Source of the DNA: Hyphobacterium sp. SN044
Lineage (GTDB): Bacteria > Pseudomonadota > Alphaproteobacteria > Caulobacterales > Maricaulaceae
Direction of reading: 5' to 3'
DNA length: 64,000 bases
Assembly: GCF_021864465.1 (NCBI RefSeq)
Contig: NZ_JAKKUV010000001.1
Coordinates: 451,895 to 515,894, forward strand
Shown here in pieces: positions 41,589 through 48,960 of the stretch. The notes below the pieces were generated by a model that was not told where the DNA came from, ran no database searches, and was given only the letters and a program-made list of their open reading frames with translations. A program made the position numbers and the translations under genes. How positions within the stretch are numbered: position 1 is the first letter of the stretch; each line of letters begins with the position of its first letter.

Positions 41589-41619
41589 CGTGGACTCCTT
41601 GCAAGCGAAAGTAGCGAAA

Positions 41620-41639
41620 CGTCTCATCCTTGCGAGACG
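41620..41639. promoter_or_regulatory. Inverted repeat between YceI and a lipoprotein gene
   Basis: CGTCTC (41620-41625) and GAGACG (41634-41639) are separated by eight bases in the divergent gap, 32 bases from the YceI start. It may be an operator or a hairpin in the YceI leader. No terminator T-run is present. Confidence 0.4.
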
Positions 41640-41717
41640 AGGTAAACGGAGAATCTCTGAACGCACTGTCGTCTGCTGCGTTGAATGTTAAGCTGATCGC
41701 GACACCGGGAGATCCAC

Positions 41718-42380
41718 ATGCGCCTTATGATCGCCGTCGCCATTGTCGCTTTGGCGGCCTGTTCCGCGCCCGAAAGGACCGATGCCCAGACAGGGAGCGG
41801 AAGCGAAGCGCGTTCGCCGATCAACGCTCCCGCCTGGATCCGGGTGGTCGGTGTGGCGGAGGGCGATGTCCTCAACATCCGGGCCCGGCCTGACGCGTCG
41901 TCGGAGATCGTCGGCACCTTCATCCCGAACCAGGGCCGGATCGAAGTGGTCGAGACCCGTTCCGTCGATGGCCAGCACTGGGGACTGGTCTCGACGGGTG
42001 AGCAGGGCGGCTGGATCAATCTCGCGTACGCCGAAGCGACCGAGATGGCGATGATCGGCGAGAGTCCGGTTCCCGCGGGCACGGTCTGCGCCGGAACCGA
42101 ACCCTTCTGGTCGCTCGATCTCGGCGACGATGAAGCCGTGTGGTCGAGCTTCGATGCCGAGGACGAAACTTTCACCATCACCGAGTCGGAAGCGGCATCC
42201 GGGCGTTTCCTGCCCTGGATGTTTGGGCTGCAGGGTTTCGGCCTCGCGATTGTGACGCCGGGCCAGTGCTCCGACGGCATGAGTGACATCCCCTACGCCT
42301 GGACCGTCTCGGTGATCGGTCACGACGAAACCGGGCATGTCCTCTACCAAGGCTGCTGCCGCCTGCAGACGGATCGCTGA
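41718..42380 (+). CDS. Lipoprotein with an SH3b domain and a COG3650-like domain
   Basis: This 220-residue protein has a lipoprotein signal (MIAVAIVALAACSAPE, lipobox LAAC). An SH3b module follows (IRVVGVAEGDVLNIRARPDASSEIVGTF...GGWINLAY, about 40-105), which binds peptidoglycan or peptides in many exported proteins. The C-terminal half (CAGTEPFWSLDLGDDEAVWSSF...) resembles COG3650 domains, with CC near the end (YQGCCRLQ) possibly forming disulfides. It is anchored to the outer membrane or the inner membrane; residue +2 after the Cys is Ser, which favours outer-membrane sorting. It may belong to the envelope-stress theme of its neighbours. Confidence 0.78.
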   Translation: MRLMIAVAIVALAACSAPERTDAQTGSGSEARSPINAPAWIRVVGVAEGDVLNIRARPDASSEIVGTFIPNQGRIEVVETRSVDGQHWGLVSTGEQGGWINLAYAEATEMAMIGESPVPAGTVCAGTEPFWSLDLGDDEAVWSSFDAEDETFTITESEAASGRFLPWMFGLQGFGLAIVTPGQCSDGMSDIPYAWTVSVIGHDETGHVLYQGCCRLQTDR

Positions 42381-42389
42381 ATTTTTGGG

Positions 42390-42403
42390 AACCGCTGCAT
42401 CCG
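42390..42403 (+). promoter_or_regulatory. Fourteen-base element upstream of sigma module 1
   Basis: AACCGCTGCATCCG occurs here, 78 bases before the first module's start codon, and again at 44336-44349, 75 bases before the second module's start codon. A GGAACC / GAAACC reading that overlaps its left end resembles ECF -35 boxes. The role is inferred from conservation and position. Confidence 0.45.
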
Positions 42404-42481
42404 TTCCGGGCTGCGGCGGCCACTAAGGGGCGAATGACGCGAGCGGAACGGCCGCCTCGCAAATCGATCGGGGGACCCGAC

Positions 42482-42898
42482 ATGGATTTCGCTGACCTGT
42501 TCCGCTCTTACTGGTGGCTGCTGTTTCCGCTCGCCTTCTTCCTGGCACAGGGCTGGTCCAGCTTCATGCGCTACAAGCGCACCAAGGCGAAGATCGAGCT
42601 GTTGAAGACCTACGCCGCTGCCGGCAAGGAACCGCCGGCCGATCTCGTCGCCAGCATCGACAAGGACACCGACCGCGACGACCGTCACGACTGGACGAGC
42701 AATGGTGAAAGCGAAGGCAGTGGCGGGGGAAGCGCCTTCCTGGTCTTCCTGTTCGCCGGTCTGGCAGGCGTGTTCGCCTACGCCGGCTGGTCGGGCCTGA
42801 TCGGCGATGTGCGCGAGGAATTCTACTTCATCGCGATGATCCTCGGCGTGCTGGCGCTGGCCTTTTTCGCCAGCGCGATCTTCCGCCGCCGGAAGTGA
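42482..42898 (+). CDS. Small membrane protein of sigma module 1 (DUF6249-like)
   Basis: This 138-residue protein has an N-terminal membrane helix (WWLLFPLAFFLAQGWSSFM), a cytosolic segment (RYKRTKAKIELLKTYAAAGKEPPADLVASIDKD) with a Gly-rich acidic linker, and two C-terminal helices (AFLVFLFAGLAGVFAYAGW and FIAMILGVLALAFFASAIF). The order helix, basic amphipathic stretch with an A-x-AGK/Q-x-x-P pattern, two helices is the same as in the protein at 44425. It lies two bases before an ECF sigma-factor gene. I take it to be the sensor or signal-handling part of the module; that is inference. The start at 42482 is favoured over an in-frame ATG at 42434. Confidence 0.7.
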   Translation: MDFADLFRSYWWLLFPLAFFLAQGWSSFMRYKRTKAKIELLKTYAAAGKEPPADLVASIDKDTDRDDRHDWTSNGESEGSGGGSAFLVFLFAGLAGVFAYAGWSGLIGDVREEFYFIAMILGVLALAFFASAIFRRRK

Positions 42899-42900
42899 CC

Positions 42901-43437
42901 ATGACGTCCGGACGTCCGGACGCAGTGCTGGTGGCGGCCGCCCGGAAGGGGTCGGACGCCGCCTTCACGGCGCTGGTGACACGGCATCAACAGGGTCTGC
43001 GAGGTTTTCTGCGCCGACTCTGCCGAAACCACGCCCTCGCGGATGATATCGCGCAGGAGGCGTTCGTGGCGGCCTGGACGTCTCTGGGCAGTCTGAAGGA
43101 TGCCTCCCGCTTTCGAAGCTGGCTCTACGGTCTTGGCTGGCGCCTCGCCGCAAACCGGTTCCGATCGGAGGACCGCCGCAGGACACGTGAGGAAGCCTAT
43201 GTCGCGGAGCAGGCCGATGTGCCGGGGCTGTCGCCGGAAGACCGGATGGCGCTGGAACAGGCAATGTCGGAATTGCCGCCGGATCAGCGCGCCGCCGTCG
43301 CGCTTTGCCTGTCGGGCGGCTTCTCGCATACTGAGGCTGCGGAAACGCTTGGCCTGCCGGTCGGCACCGTGAAGTCGCACGTCGCACGCGGGCGCGCGAA
43401 ACTGCTCGAAGCGCTGGGAGAGACCCATGACGAATGA
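42901..43437 (+). CDS. ECF-type RNA polymerase sigma factor, module 1
   Basis: This 178-residue protein has sigma region 2 (TALVTRHQQGLRGFLRRLCRNHALADDIAQEAFVAAW, with the DDIAQEAF core) and region 4 (MSELPPDQRAAVALCLSGGFSHTEAAETLGLPVGTVKSHVARGRAKL). No region 3 or other large domain is present, as in ECF sigma factors. The ATG at 42901 follows the membrane-protein stop by two bases; an in-frame ATG at 42895 overlaps it. The sigma gene overlaps the next gene by 11 bases. It probably directs transcription of its own module in response to an envelope signal. Confidence 0.93.
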   Translation: MTSGRPDAVLVAAARKGSDAAFTALVTRHQQGLRGFLRRLCRNHALADDIAQEAFVAAWTSLGSLKDASRFRSWLYGLGWRLAANRFRSEDRRRTREEAYVAEQADVPGLSPEDRMALEQAMSELPPDQRAAVALCLSGGFSHTEAAETLGLPVGTVKSHVARGRAKLLEALGETHDE

Positions 43438-43732
43438 CGACAGGCTCGCAGCCTTCCTCGCCGCCGACGATGCTCCGGCAAACGATCCGGCATTCGTGAC
43501 CGGCGTTGCCGAAGCTGTTGCAAAGCGCAGACTGCGCGTTGCACTCGCCCTGTCTGGCGCGCTGGCCGTCGCCTTGGGGGCGGTGACCTGGGCCGTGGCC
43601 CCGGCGATGGACGATCTCGGCGGCGTGCTGACGACACCCGGCCTGCCGATCGCGGCGCTGGTCGTCGCACTCGGCGCTTTCGGTCCGCAAATCATCCGCG
43701 GCATTACGAGGCTCGCGCCGACTCGGTCATAA
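43427..43732 (+). CDS. Putative membrane anti-sigma factor, module 1
   Basis: This 101-residue protein has a short N-terminal cytosolic segment (MTNDDRLAAFLAADDAPANDPAFVTGVAEAVAKRR) and two membrane helices (LRVALALSGALAVALGAVTWAV and GLPIAALVVALGAFGPQII). It overlaps the ECF sigma gene by 11 bases, the classic position for an anti-sigma factor. It lacks the HxxxCxxC zinc motif of ZAS-type anti-sigma factors and is very short, so it is a non-canonical candidate. The same layout and size recur in the second module (45371). Binding of the sigma factor is inferred from position. Confidence 0.62.
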   Translation: MTNDDRLAAFLAADDAPANDPAFVTGVAEAVAKRRLRVALALSGALAVALGAVTWAVAPAMDDLGGVLTTPGLPIAALVVALGAFGPQIIRGITRLAPTRS

Positions 43733-43777
43733 TCGCAGACAAGCCGGCCGGAGGGGGCCGGGCAGGGGGAGGTGCGC

Positions 43778-44335
43778 ATGACGCTGTTGATCGTCGGACT
43801 GGTCCTGTTTCTTGGAATTCACTCGGTGCGGATCGTACCCGGCCTCAGGGTCGGCATGGTGAAAGGCTTCGGGGAGGGCGGTTACAAGCTGCTCTATTCC
43901 CTGCTGTCGATTGCCGGCTTCGTCCTGATCGTCTGGGGCAAGATCCAGGCGCACCCGTCGGAGATGGTCTGGGACCCGCCGGTCTGGTCTCGTACGGTCG
44001 CGCTGATTGCCGTGCCGCTGTCGCTGATCTTGCTGGTCTCGACCTATACGCCCGGCCATATCCGCCACACCGTGCGTCACCCGATGATGCTCGCCGTCTT
44101 CATCTGGTCCGGGGCACACCTGCTCGCCAATGGCGAACTGGCCTCGATCGTCCTGTTCGGCAGTTTCTTCGTCTGGTCCTTCCTGGTCCTGATCCCGGCC
44201 TTCATCCGGGGCGGGGCCCCTTCGACTCCGCCGGGCTGGGGCGGGGACGTCACGGCCGTGGTGATTGGCGGACTGATCGCCGCGGCGCTGGCCCGCTTCC
44301 ACCTCTACCTGTTCGGCGTTGCCGTCATCGGCTGA
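43778..44335 (+). CDS. NnrU-family membrane protein
   Basis: This 185-residue protein has the NnrU layout of five to six membrane helices: FLGIHSVRIVPGLRVGMVKGFGEGGYKLLYSLLSIAGF at the start, then PPVWSRTVALIAVPLSLILLVSTYTPGHIRHTVRHPMMLAVFIWSGAHLLANG. The HxxRHPM motif and the GAHLLANG segment are typical. NnrU was named for a link with denitrification genes, but most members lie elsewhere, and no denitrification gene is present here. The ATG at 43778 is favoured, with AGGGGGAGG immediately before it. It sits between the two ECF modules in the same orientation. Confidence 0.9.
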   Translation: MTLLIVGLVLFLGIHSVRIVPGLRVGMVKGFGEGGYKLLYSLLSIAGFVLIVWGKIQAHPSEMVWDPPVWSRTVALIAVPLSLILLVSTYTPGHIRHTVRHPMMLAVFIWSGAHLLANGELASIVLFGSFFVWSFLVLIPAFIRGGAPSTPPGWGGDVTAVVIGGLIAAALARFHLYLFGVAVIG

Positions 44336-44349
44336 AACCGCTGCATCCG
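44336..44349 (+). promoter_or_regulatory. Fourteen-base element upstream of sigma module 2
   Basis: AACCGCTGCATCCG is identical to 42390-42403 and begins at the end of the NnrU coding region. Its position before the second module mirrors that before the first. It is a candidate ECF promoter or operator shared by the two modules. Confidence 0.45.
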
Positions 44350-44424
44350 AATTGCGCGGTCGCAGCATCTTGTCTGTGAACGGCACCTTGGGGGTGGCCG
44401 GTCGAGACCTGAAAGGAACACGTC

Positions 44425-44805
44425 ATGGATGAAACGCTTATCCCGATCACCCTGTTTTTGATGCCGGTCTTCATCGTCGGCATCGTGATGTATTTCGGCA
44501 GCCGCAATCGCGCGGCTGTGCTGGAAACGGTTCGCGCTGCGGCGCAGGCCGGCCAGCAACTGAGCCCGGAAACGATCCGGGCGCTCGGCATGCCGCGCCG
44601 GAACAAGGGCGGTGATGTCCGCTGGGGCATCATCCTTCTCGCGATCGCGATCGCGTTTTCGATCCTCGGCTGGACGATCAACGCTGCGACTGACGAACCG
44701 GAAGCGTTCCAGATCATGCTGGGTGTGGCGTCCTTCCCGGGCCTCGTGGGTCTCGCCCTCATTGCGATGGGCGTATTCATGAAGTCCAGGAACGACGAAG
44801 ACTGA
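44425..44805 (+). CDS. Small membrane protein of sigma module 2 (DUF6249-like)
   Basis: This 126-residue protein has an N-terminal helix (LIPITLFLMPVFIVGIVMYFG), an amphipathic segment SRNRAAVLETVRAAAQAGQQLSPETIRALG with a charged turn, then two helices (WGIILLAIAIAFSILGWTI and MLGVASFPGLVGLALIAMG). The first loop fits the R-N-R...AG-x-x-L-x-P-E pattern of DUF6249-like proteins as I know them. GAAAGGAAC precedes the ATG. It is the first gene of module 2, 26 bases before an ECF sigma gene, and parallels the protein at 42482. The role is unknown. Confidence 0.72.
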   Translation: MDETLIPITLFLMPVFIVGIVMYFGSRNRAAVLETVRAAAQAGQQLSPETIRALGMPRRNKGGDVRWGIILLAIAIAFSILGWTINAATDEPEAFQIMLGVASFPGLVGLALIAMGVFMKSRNDED

Positions 44806-44831
44806 TCGCATTCACCTTTCAGGAGGGACGG

Positions 44832-45374
44832 GTGAAAGCTTCGGATGAAGAACTGGTCGCGCTGGTCGTGGCCGCCAGGGACACAGTCGCCTTCGGCGAA
44901 CTCGTCCGGCGCCACCAGGGCCTTGTCCGATCCATGCTCGCCCGCATGTGCGGCAACCGGGCACTTGCCGAAGATCTGGCGCAGGAGGCCTTTATCCGGG
45001 CCTTCCGCAAGATCGGAAGCTTCACCGGAGCCGGGAGTTTCAAGGCCTGGCTCTGCCGCATCGCCTACAACGAATTCCTGATGTCGGCGCGCAAGCGCAA
45101 GGCGACGGAGAAGGCCATGGACCGGTTCAAACAGGATGTCGACGACACCGAAGCCCCGCGTGACATGGGTTCCGTCGTCGATCTCGACCGGGCGCTGGCG
45201 ACGTTGAAGGAAGACGAACGCGCCGCCGTGGTGTTGTGTTACGCTTCCGGCCTGTCGCATTCGGAAGCAGCGGAGATGTTGAACATGCCGCTGGGTACTG
45301 TGAAATCGCATGTGAACCGGGGCCGGGAAAAGCTCAAGGCCTGGTTCGAGAAGTCGGAGGCATTGGTATCATGA
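44832..45374 (+). CDS. ECF-type RNA polymerase sigma factor, module 2
   Basis: This 180-residue ECF sigma factor has region 2 (FGELVRRHQGLVRSMLARMCGNRALAEDLAQEAFIRAF) and region 4 (LKEDERAAVVLCYASGLSHSEAAEMLNMPLGTVKSHVNRGREKL). It is clearly related to the one at 42901: both have RHQxGL, NxALAxDxAQEAF, GxSHxEAAExLxxPxGTVKSHVxRGRxKL. GTG at 44832 is the start, with AGGAGGG ahead of it. It overlaps the next gene by four bases (ATGA). Together with its membrane partner genes it forms the second of two parallel modules. Confidence 0.93.
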   Translation: MKASDEELVALVVAARDTVAFGELVRRHQGLVRSMLARMCGNRALAEDLAQEAFIRAFRKIGSFTGAGSFKAWLCRIAYNEFLMSARKRKATEKAMDRFKQDVDDTEAPRDMGSVVDLDRALATLKEDERAAVVLCYASGLSHSEAAEMLNMPLGTVKSHVNRGREKLKAWFEKSEALVS

Positions 45375-45712
45375 CCATCGAAGATGCATTCGACGCGCGT
45401 CTGAAGGCGGCCTTCGCCGACGCGCAGGACGATTACGAGCAGGACGCCGAATCCGCCGACGCCTTTGTGAAGCGCGTGCAGAACAAGATCGTCCGGCCCG
45501 ATCGCCGCCGCATCCTCATCCTCGGCGCGGCAGGCTCGACCGGATCTGCCATCGCGGGTACGCAGCTGGAATCCTTCTTCTCCGGCGTCGACATCCCCGC
45601 CGACGGCATTCTGGCTTCCGTGGCCGGGTTCGCGACCCCGGAAACGATGGCAGCCGGCGTGCTGGCCATCATGATCTCCGGCTTCGCCTTCATCATACCC
45701 AAGCGTATCTGA
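45371..45712 (+). CDS. Putative membrane anti-sigma factor, module 2
   Basis: This 113-residue protein has an acidic N-terminal segment (MTIEDAFDARLKAAFADAQDDYEQD), a short amphipathic helix AFVKRVQNKIVRPDRRR, and two hydrophobic stretches (ILILGAAGSTGSAIAG and MAAGVLAIMISGFAFII) that may be membrane helices. Its ATG overlaps the sigma stop (ATGA). As at 43427, it has no ZAS motif and is short. The similar N-terminal F-x3-V-x3-i pattern before the first helix in both proteins supports a shared sigma-binding role, but this is untested. Confidence 0.6.
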   Translation: MTIEDAFDARLKAAFADAQDDYEQDAESADAFVKRVQNKIVRPDRRRILILGAAGSTGSAIAGTQLESFFSGVDIPADGILASVAGFATPETMAAGVLAIMISGFAFIIPKRI

Positions 45713-45809
45713 GGCGCTTCGCCGCCCGCCCCTTTTCGCAGTGCAGCATCTGCCCTAGTGTCCGCCGCTCCGGTCCAGCATTTTTGGCCAGCAACGGAGC
45801 GGCGTTTCC

Positions 45810-46637
45810 ATGTCAGCCCAGAACCGTATCAAGCGCATCGGCGTTCCGGACATTCGCGCCCGCAAGGGCGGCGAACCCCTGGTCTGCCTCACGGCATACG
45901 ATTTTCCGATGGCACGCCTGCTCGACCCGCACTGCGACGTGCTGCTGGTCGGGGATTCGCTGGGCATGGTCGTGCACGGGCTCGACACCACGATCGGCGT
46001 CACGCTCGACATGATGATCCTGCACGGCAAGGCGGTGATGCGCGCTTCGAAACAGGCGCTCGTCGTGATCGATTTGCCCTTCGGCACCTACGAAGCCTCG
46101 CCCGAACAGGCCTTTGCCAGCGCCGCGCGCGTGCTCGCCGAGACCGGCGCGCAGGCGGTGAAGATCGAAAGCGGCGTCTATGCCGGCGATACGATCCGCT
46201 TCCTGACCGAGCGCGGCATCCCGGTGATGGGCCATATCGGTCTCAAGCCGCAGGCTGCGCTCAACGAGGGCGGGTTCAAGGCGCGGGGTCGCTCGAAGAC
46301 GGAATGGGACCGCGTGATCGCCGAGGCCAAGGCCGCCGACGAAGCGGGGGCCTTCGCCATCGTGATCGAGGGTGTGGACGAGGAACTCGCACGCGAAATC
46401 ACGGCGCAAGTCTCTGTTCCGACAATCGGAATTGGCGCGTCGCCAGCCTGTGACGGCCAGATTCTGGTCACCCAGGATCTGCTCGGCCTGTTCGACTGGG
46501 CCCCGAAATTCGTCAAACGTTACGCCTCGCTGGGCGAGACGGTCTCCGACGCCGTCGGCCGGTGGGCCGCCGATGTCCGCTCGCGTGAATTTCCGGCGGC
46601 TGAACAGACCTACCGGATCAAGCCGAACGACCGCTAA
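45810..46637 (+). CDS. panB: 3-methyl-2-oxobutanoate hydroxymethyltransferase
   Basis: This 275-residue enzyme transfers a hydroxymethyl group from 5,10-methylene-tetrahydrofolate to 2-oxoisovalerate to make ketopantoate, the first step of pantothenate and CoA synthesis. The TIM-barrel signatures are [33 protein letters not shown] at the start (metal ligand Asp in VGDS), [33 protein letters not shown] and [21 protein letters not shown]. All expected catalytic residues appear present. It stands alone with a clean promoter gap upstream; panC and panE are not in the window. Confidence 0.97.
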   Translation: MSAQNRIKRIGVPDIRARKGGEPLVCLTAYDFPMARLLDPHCDVLLVGDSLGMVVHGLDTTIGVTLDMMILHGKAVMRASKQALVVIDLPFGTYEASPEQAFASAARVLAETGAQAVKIESGVYAGDTIRFLTERGIPVMGHIGLKPQAALNEGGFKARGRSKTEWDRVIAEAKAADEAGAFAIVIEGVDEELAREITAQVSVPTIGIGASPACDGQILVTQDLLGLFDWAPKFVKRYASLGETVSDAVGRWAADVRSREFPAAEQTYRIKPNDR

Positions 46638-46708
46638 CGCCGGTTGCCGCCATTCCCCGCTGCGGCTAGGGTCCGCGCCCATATTTGGAATAGCGTGACG
46701 AGGGCCGC

Positions 46709-47593
46709 GTGGCGGACATTTTCGAACAGGAAGTCGACGAGGAACTGCGCAAGGATCGGTATAATGCCCTCCTGCGCCGATACGGTCCCTGGGTGCTGGG
46801 GGTTGCCATCGTCATCATCGTCGGTGTCGGCGGCTGGCAGGCATGGGAAAGCTGGTCGAAGAACCAGCGCGATGCCGCATCCGATACCTATGTGTCCGCG
46901 GCGCGTCTCGTGGAGAACGAGCGTTTCGACGAGGCCGGTGTCGCGCTCGAACAGATCGCCGAAAATGGTCCGGACGGCTATGCCACGCTCGCTCTGATGC
47001 AACAGGGCGCCATCGCGCTGGAGCAGGGCGACAATGATGCGGCGCGCCGCCTCTTCGAACAGGCCGCCGCGCGCTCGCCCGAGCCGCTGGTGCGCGATCT
47101 CGCAACGCTGAAGGCCGCGCTCGCCGGGTTCGAAACCTACTCCACCGACGACCTGGCCAACCGACTGGGGCGCATTGCCTCCGGTGACAACGCGATGCGC
47201 TATCTCGCGACCGAACTGATCGCGTCGAAGGCAATGAGTGAAGGCGACTATGACCGGGCGCGCCGCGAATACGACAGCATCGTCTTCGCGCTCGATGCGC
47301 CGGATGGTGTGCGGGTTCGTGCCTCCGCGGCGTTGGCGCTCCTGAACCGTCTCGATCCGCAGGGTGCGGCGGAAGACGAGGAATTCGCCGGCGAAATCAC
47401 GCTCGACGAGAATGTCGCAGGCGATGAAACGGGAACCGAAACCGGCGAGTTCACGCTCGGCGACGGCACCGAACCGGCCGCGGACGAAGACGCTCTGGAC
47501 ATCACCCTGCCGGAGGCCACGCTCGGCAATGCCGACAACGTGACCCCGGGCAGTGAAGACGATACAGCCGGCAGCGGCGAAGACGAGGAATAG
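46709..47593 (+). CDS. YfgM-like membrane-anchored TPR protein
   Basis: This 294-residue protein has a cytosolic N-terminus (IFEQEVDEELRKDRYNALLRRYG), one membrane helix (PWVLGVAIVIIVGVGGWQAW) and a periplasmic TPR-like part, then an acidic, Asp/Glu/Thr-rich tail of about 70 residues. The N-terminal layout matches YfgM, the ancillary SecYEG and chaperone partner, and the order YfgM-BamB-Der is the same as yfgM-bamB-der in enterobacteria. GTG at 46709 is the start. The acidic tail is longer than usual and may be disordered. The protein could link translocation to outer-membrane protein folding. Confidence 0.8.
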   Translation: MADIFEQEVDEELRKDRYNALLRRYGPWVLGVAIVIIVGVGGWQAWESWSKNQRDAASDTYVSAARLVENERFDEAGVALEQIAENGPDGYATLALMQQGAIALEQGDNDAARRLFEQAAARSPEPLVRDLATLKAALAGFETYSTDDLANRLGRIASGDNAMRYLATELIASKAMSEGDYDRARREYDSIVFALDAPDGVRVRASAALALLNRLDPQGAAEDEEFAGEITLDENVAGDETGTETGEFTLGDGTEPAADEDALDITLPEATLGNADNVTPGSEDDTAGSGEDEE

Positions 47594-47598
47594 GATTC

Positions 47599-48945
47599 AT
47601 GATCGCGATGCGTTCGCTTTTCGCTGCCACGGCGGCTGCCATCCTTCTGACGGGCTGCTCGTCGGTGTCGAGCTTCAACCCGTTCGGCCCCCGCGACGAT
47701 CGCGACCCGAGCGCGCCGCCCGAGGAGGACCGGATTTCCATCCTTCAGTTCGAGCAGCAGCTCGAAATCGCAGAGGATTCGGCGCCGGTTTCGCTGCCGA
47801 CCGCCTATGTGAACACGGTCTGGCCGCAGGCGGACGGCTATCCGACCCACAATCTCCAGCACACCCAGGCGACAGGCAGCCTGTCGGTGCTGTGGCGCCG
47901 CAATTTCGGTGACGGCTCCGCCCGCAGCCGCCGCATCAATGCACGCCCGGTCGTTGCCGATGGCCGCATCTATGCGATCGACGCCAGCGGTACGGTCGTG
48001 GCGATGGACGCCGAAACCGGCGATGTCGCGTGGCGCCGCGAACTGCGCTCCGAGAGCCGCCGCGACCGCATGTCCTTCGGTGGCGGGATCGGTTTCGATT
48101 CCGGCCGCATCTACGCCCATTCGGGCTTCCGCTTCCTCGTTGCGCTTGACGCTGCCACCGGCAACGAGATCTGGCGCACCGAGGCCGACACGCCCTTCCA
48201 GTCCGCCCCGACCATCAATGGCGGCCGGGTCTATGTTGCGACCGATGACAACCAGCTCTACGCCTTCGACACCGACAACGGCGAATACATCTGGGCCCAC
48301 CAGGGCATCATCGAAACCGCGCGCCTGCTGACCGGCGCCAGCCCGGCGGTTCTCGGCGACGTGGTCGTGGCGCCGTATTCATCCGGCGAAGTGGTCGCCA
48401 TCCGGGTTCAGAACGGCACGCCGATCTGGTCGGATTCGCTGACGCGCGCCGGCGGCCTGACGCCGATCTCCGCGATCAATGACGTGGCGGGCAGCCCGGT
48501 CATGACCGAGGACCACGTATACGCGCTCAGCCATTCCGGCACGCTGGTTTCGCTCGACATGCGTTCGGGAGAGCGTCAGTGGACGCTTCCCGCCGGCGGA
48601 CTCAACGCGCCGTGGATCGCGGGCAACTACCTCTTCCTCGTTACCGTCGAAGGCGAAGTGATCTGCGTCGACCGCATTGCGGGCGAAGTGAAATGGATCA
48701 CCCGCCTGCGCGTGTTCGAGAACGAGAATCGCCGCCGCGACCGGATCGCTTGGGTCGGTCCGGTCATGGCCGGCGGGCGTCTCTTCCTGACGTCCTCCAA
48801 TGGCTCGTCCGTCATCATCGACGCCACGGATGGCTCGATCATCCGCAGCTTCGACCTCAATGACGACGTTTACGTCGCCCCCATCATCGCGAACGAGACG
48901 ATCTACATCGTCACCGATGAAGGGCGACTGATCGCCCTCCGCTAG
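47599..48945 (+). CDS. bamB: Outer-membrane assembly lipoprotein BamB
   Basis: This 448-residue lipoprotein has a lipobox (LLTGC, Cys in the first 30 residues) and an eight-bladed PQQ-like beta-propeller. Blade repeats are visible as IDASGTVVAMDAETGDVAWRREL, VALDAATGNEIWRTEA, YAFDTDNGEYIWAHQG, VAIRVQNGTPIWSDSL, VSLDMRSGERQWTLPAGG and ICVDRIAGEVKWITRL. BamB binds BamA and helps insert outer-membrane proteins. It starts five bases after the YfgM-like gene and is followed 15 bases later by der. The start may be at 47599 or at the ATG three codons on. Confidence 0.93.
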   Translation: MIAMRSLFAATAAAILLTGCSSVSSFNPFGPRDDRDPSAPPEEDRISILQFEQQLEIAEDSAPVSLPTAYVNTVWPQADGYPTHNLQHTQATGSLSVLWRRNFGDGSARSRRINARPVVADGRIYAIDASGTVVAMDAETGDVAWRRELRSESRRDRMSFGGGIGFDSGRIYAHSGFRFLVALDAATGNEIWRTEADTPFQSAPTINGGRVYVATDDNQLYAFDTDNGEYIWAHQGIIETARLLTGASPAVLGDVVVAPYSSGEVVAIRVQNGTPIWSDSLTRAGGLTPISAINDVAGSPVMTEDHVYALSHSGTLVSLDMRSGERQWTLPAGGLNAPWIAGNYLFLVTVEGEVICVDRIAGEVKWITRLRVFENENRRRDRIAWVGPVMAGGRLFLTSSNGSSVIIDATDGSIIRSFDLNDDVYVAPIIANETIYIVTDEGRLIALR

Positions 48946-48960
48946 ACAGGCACGCAAGAT

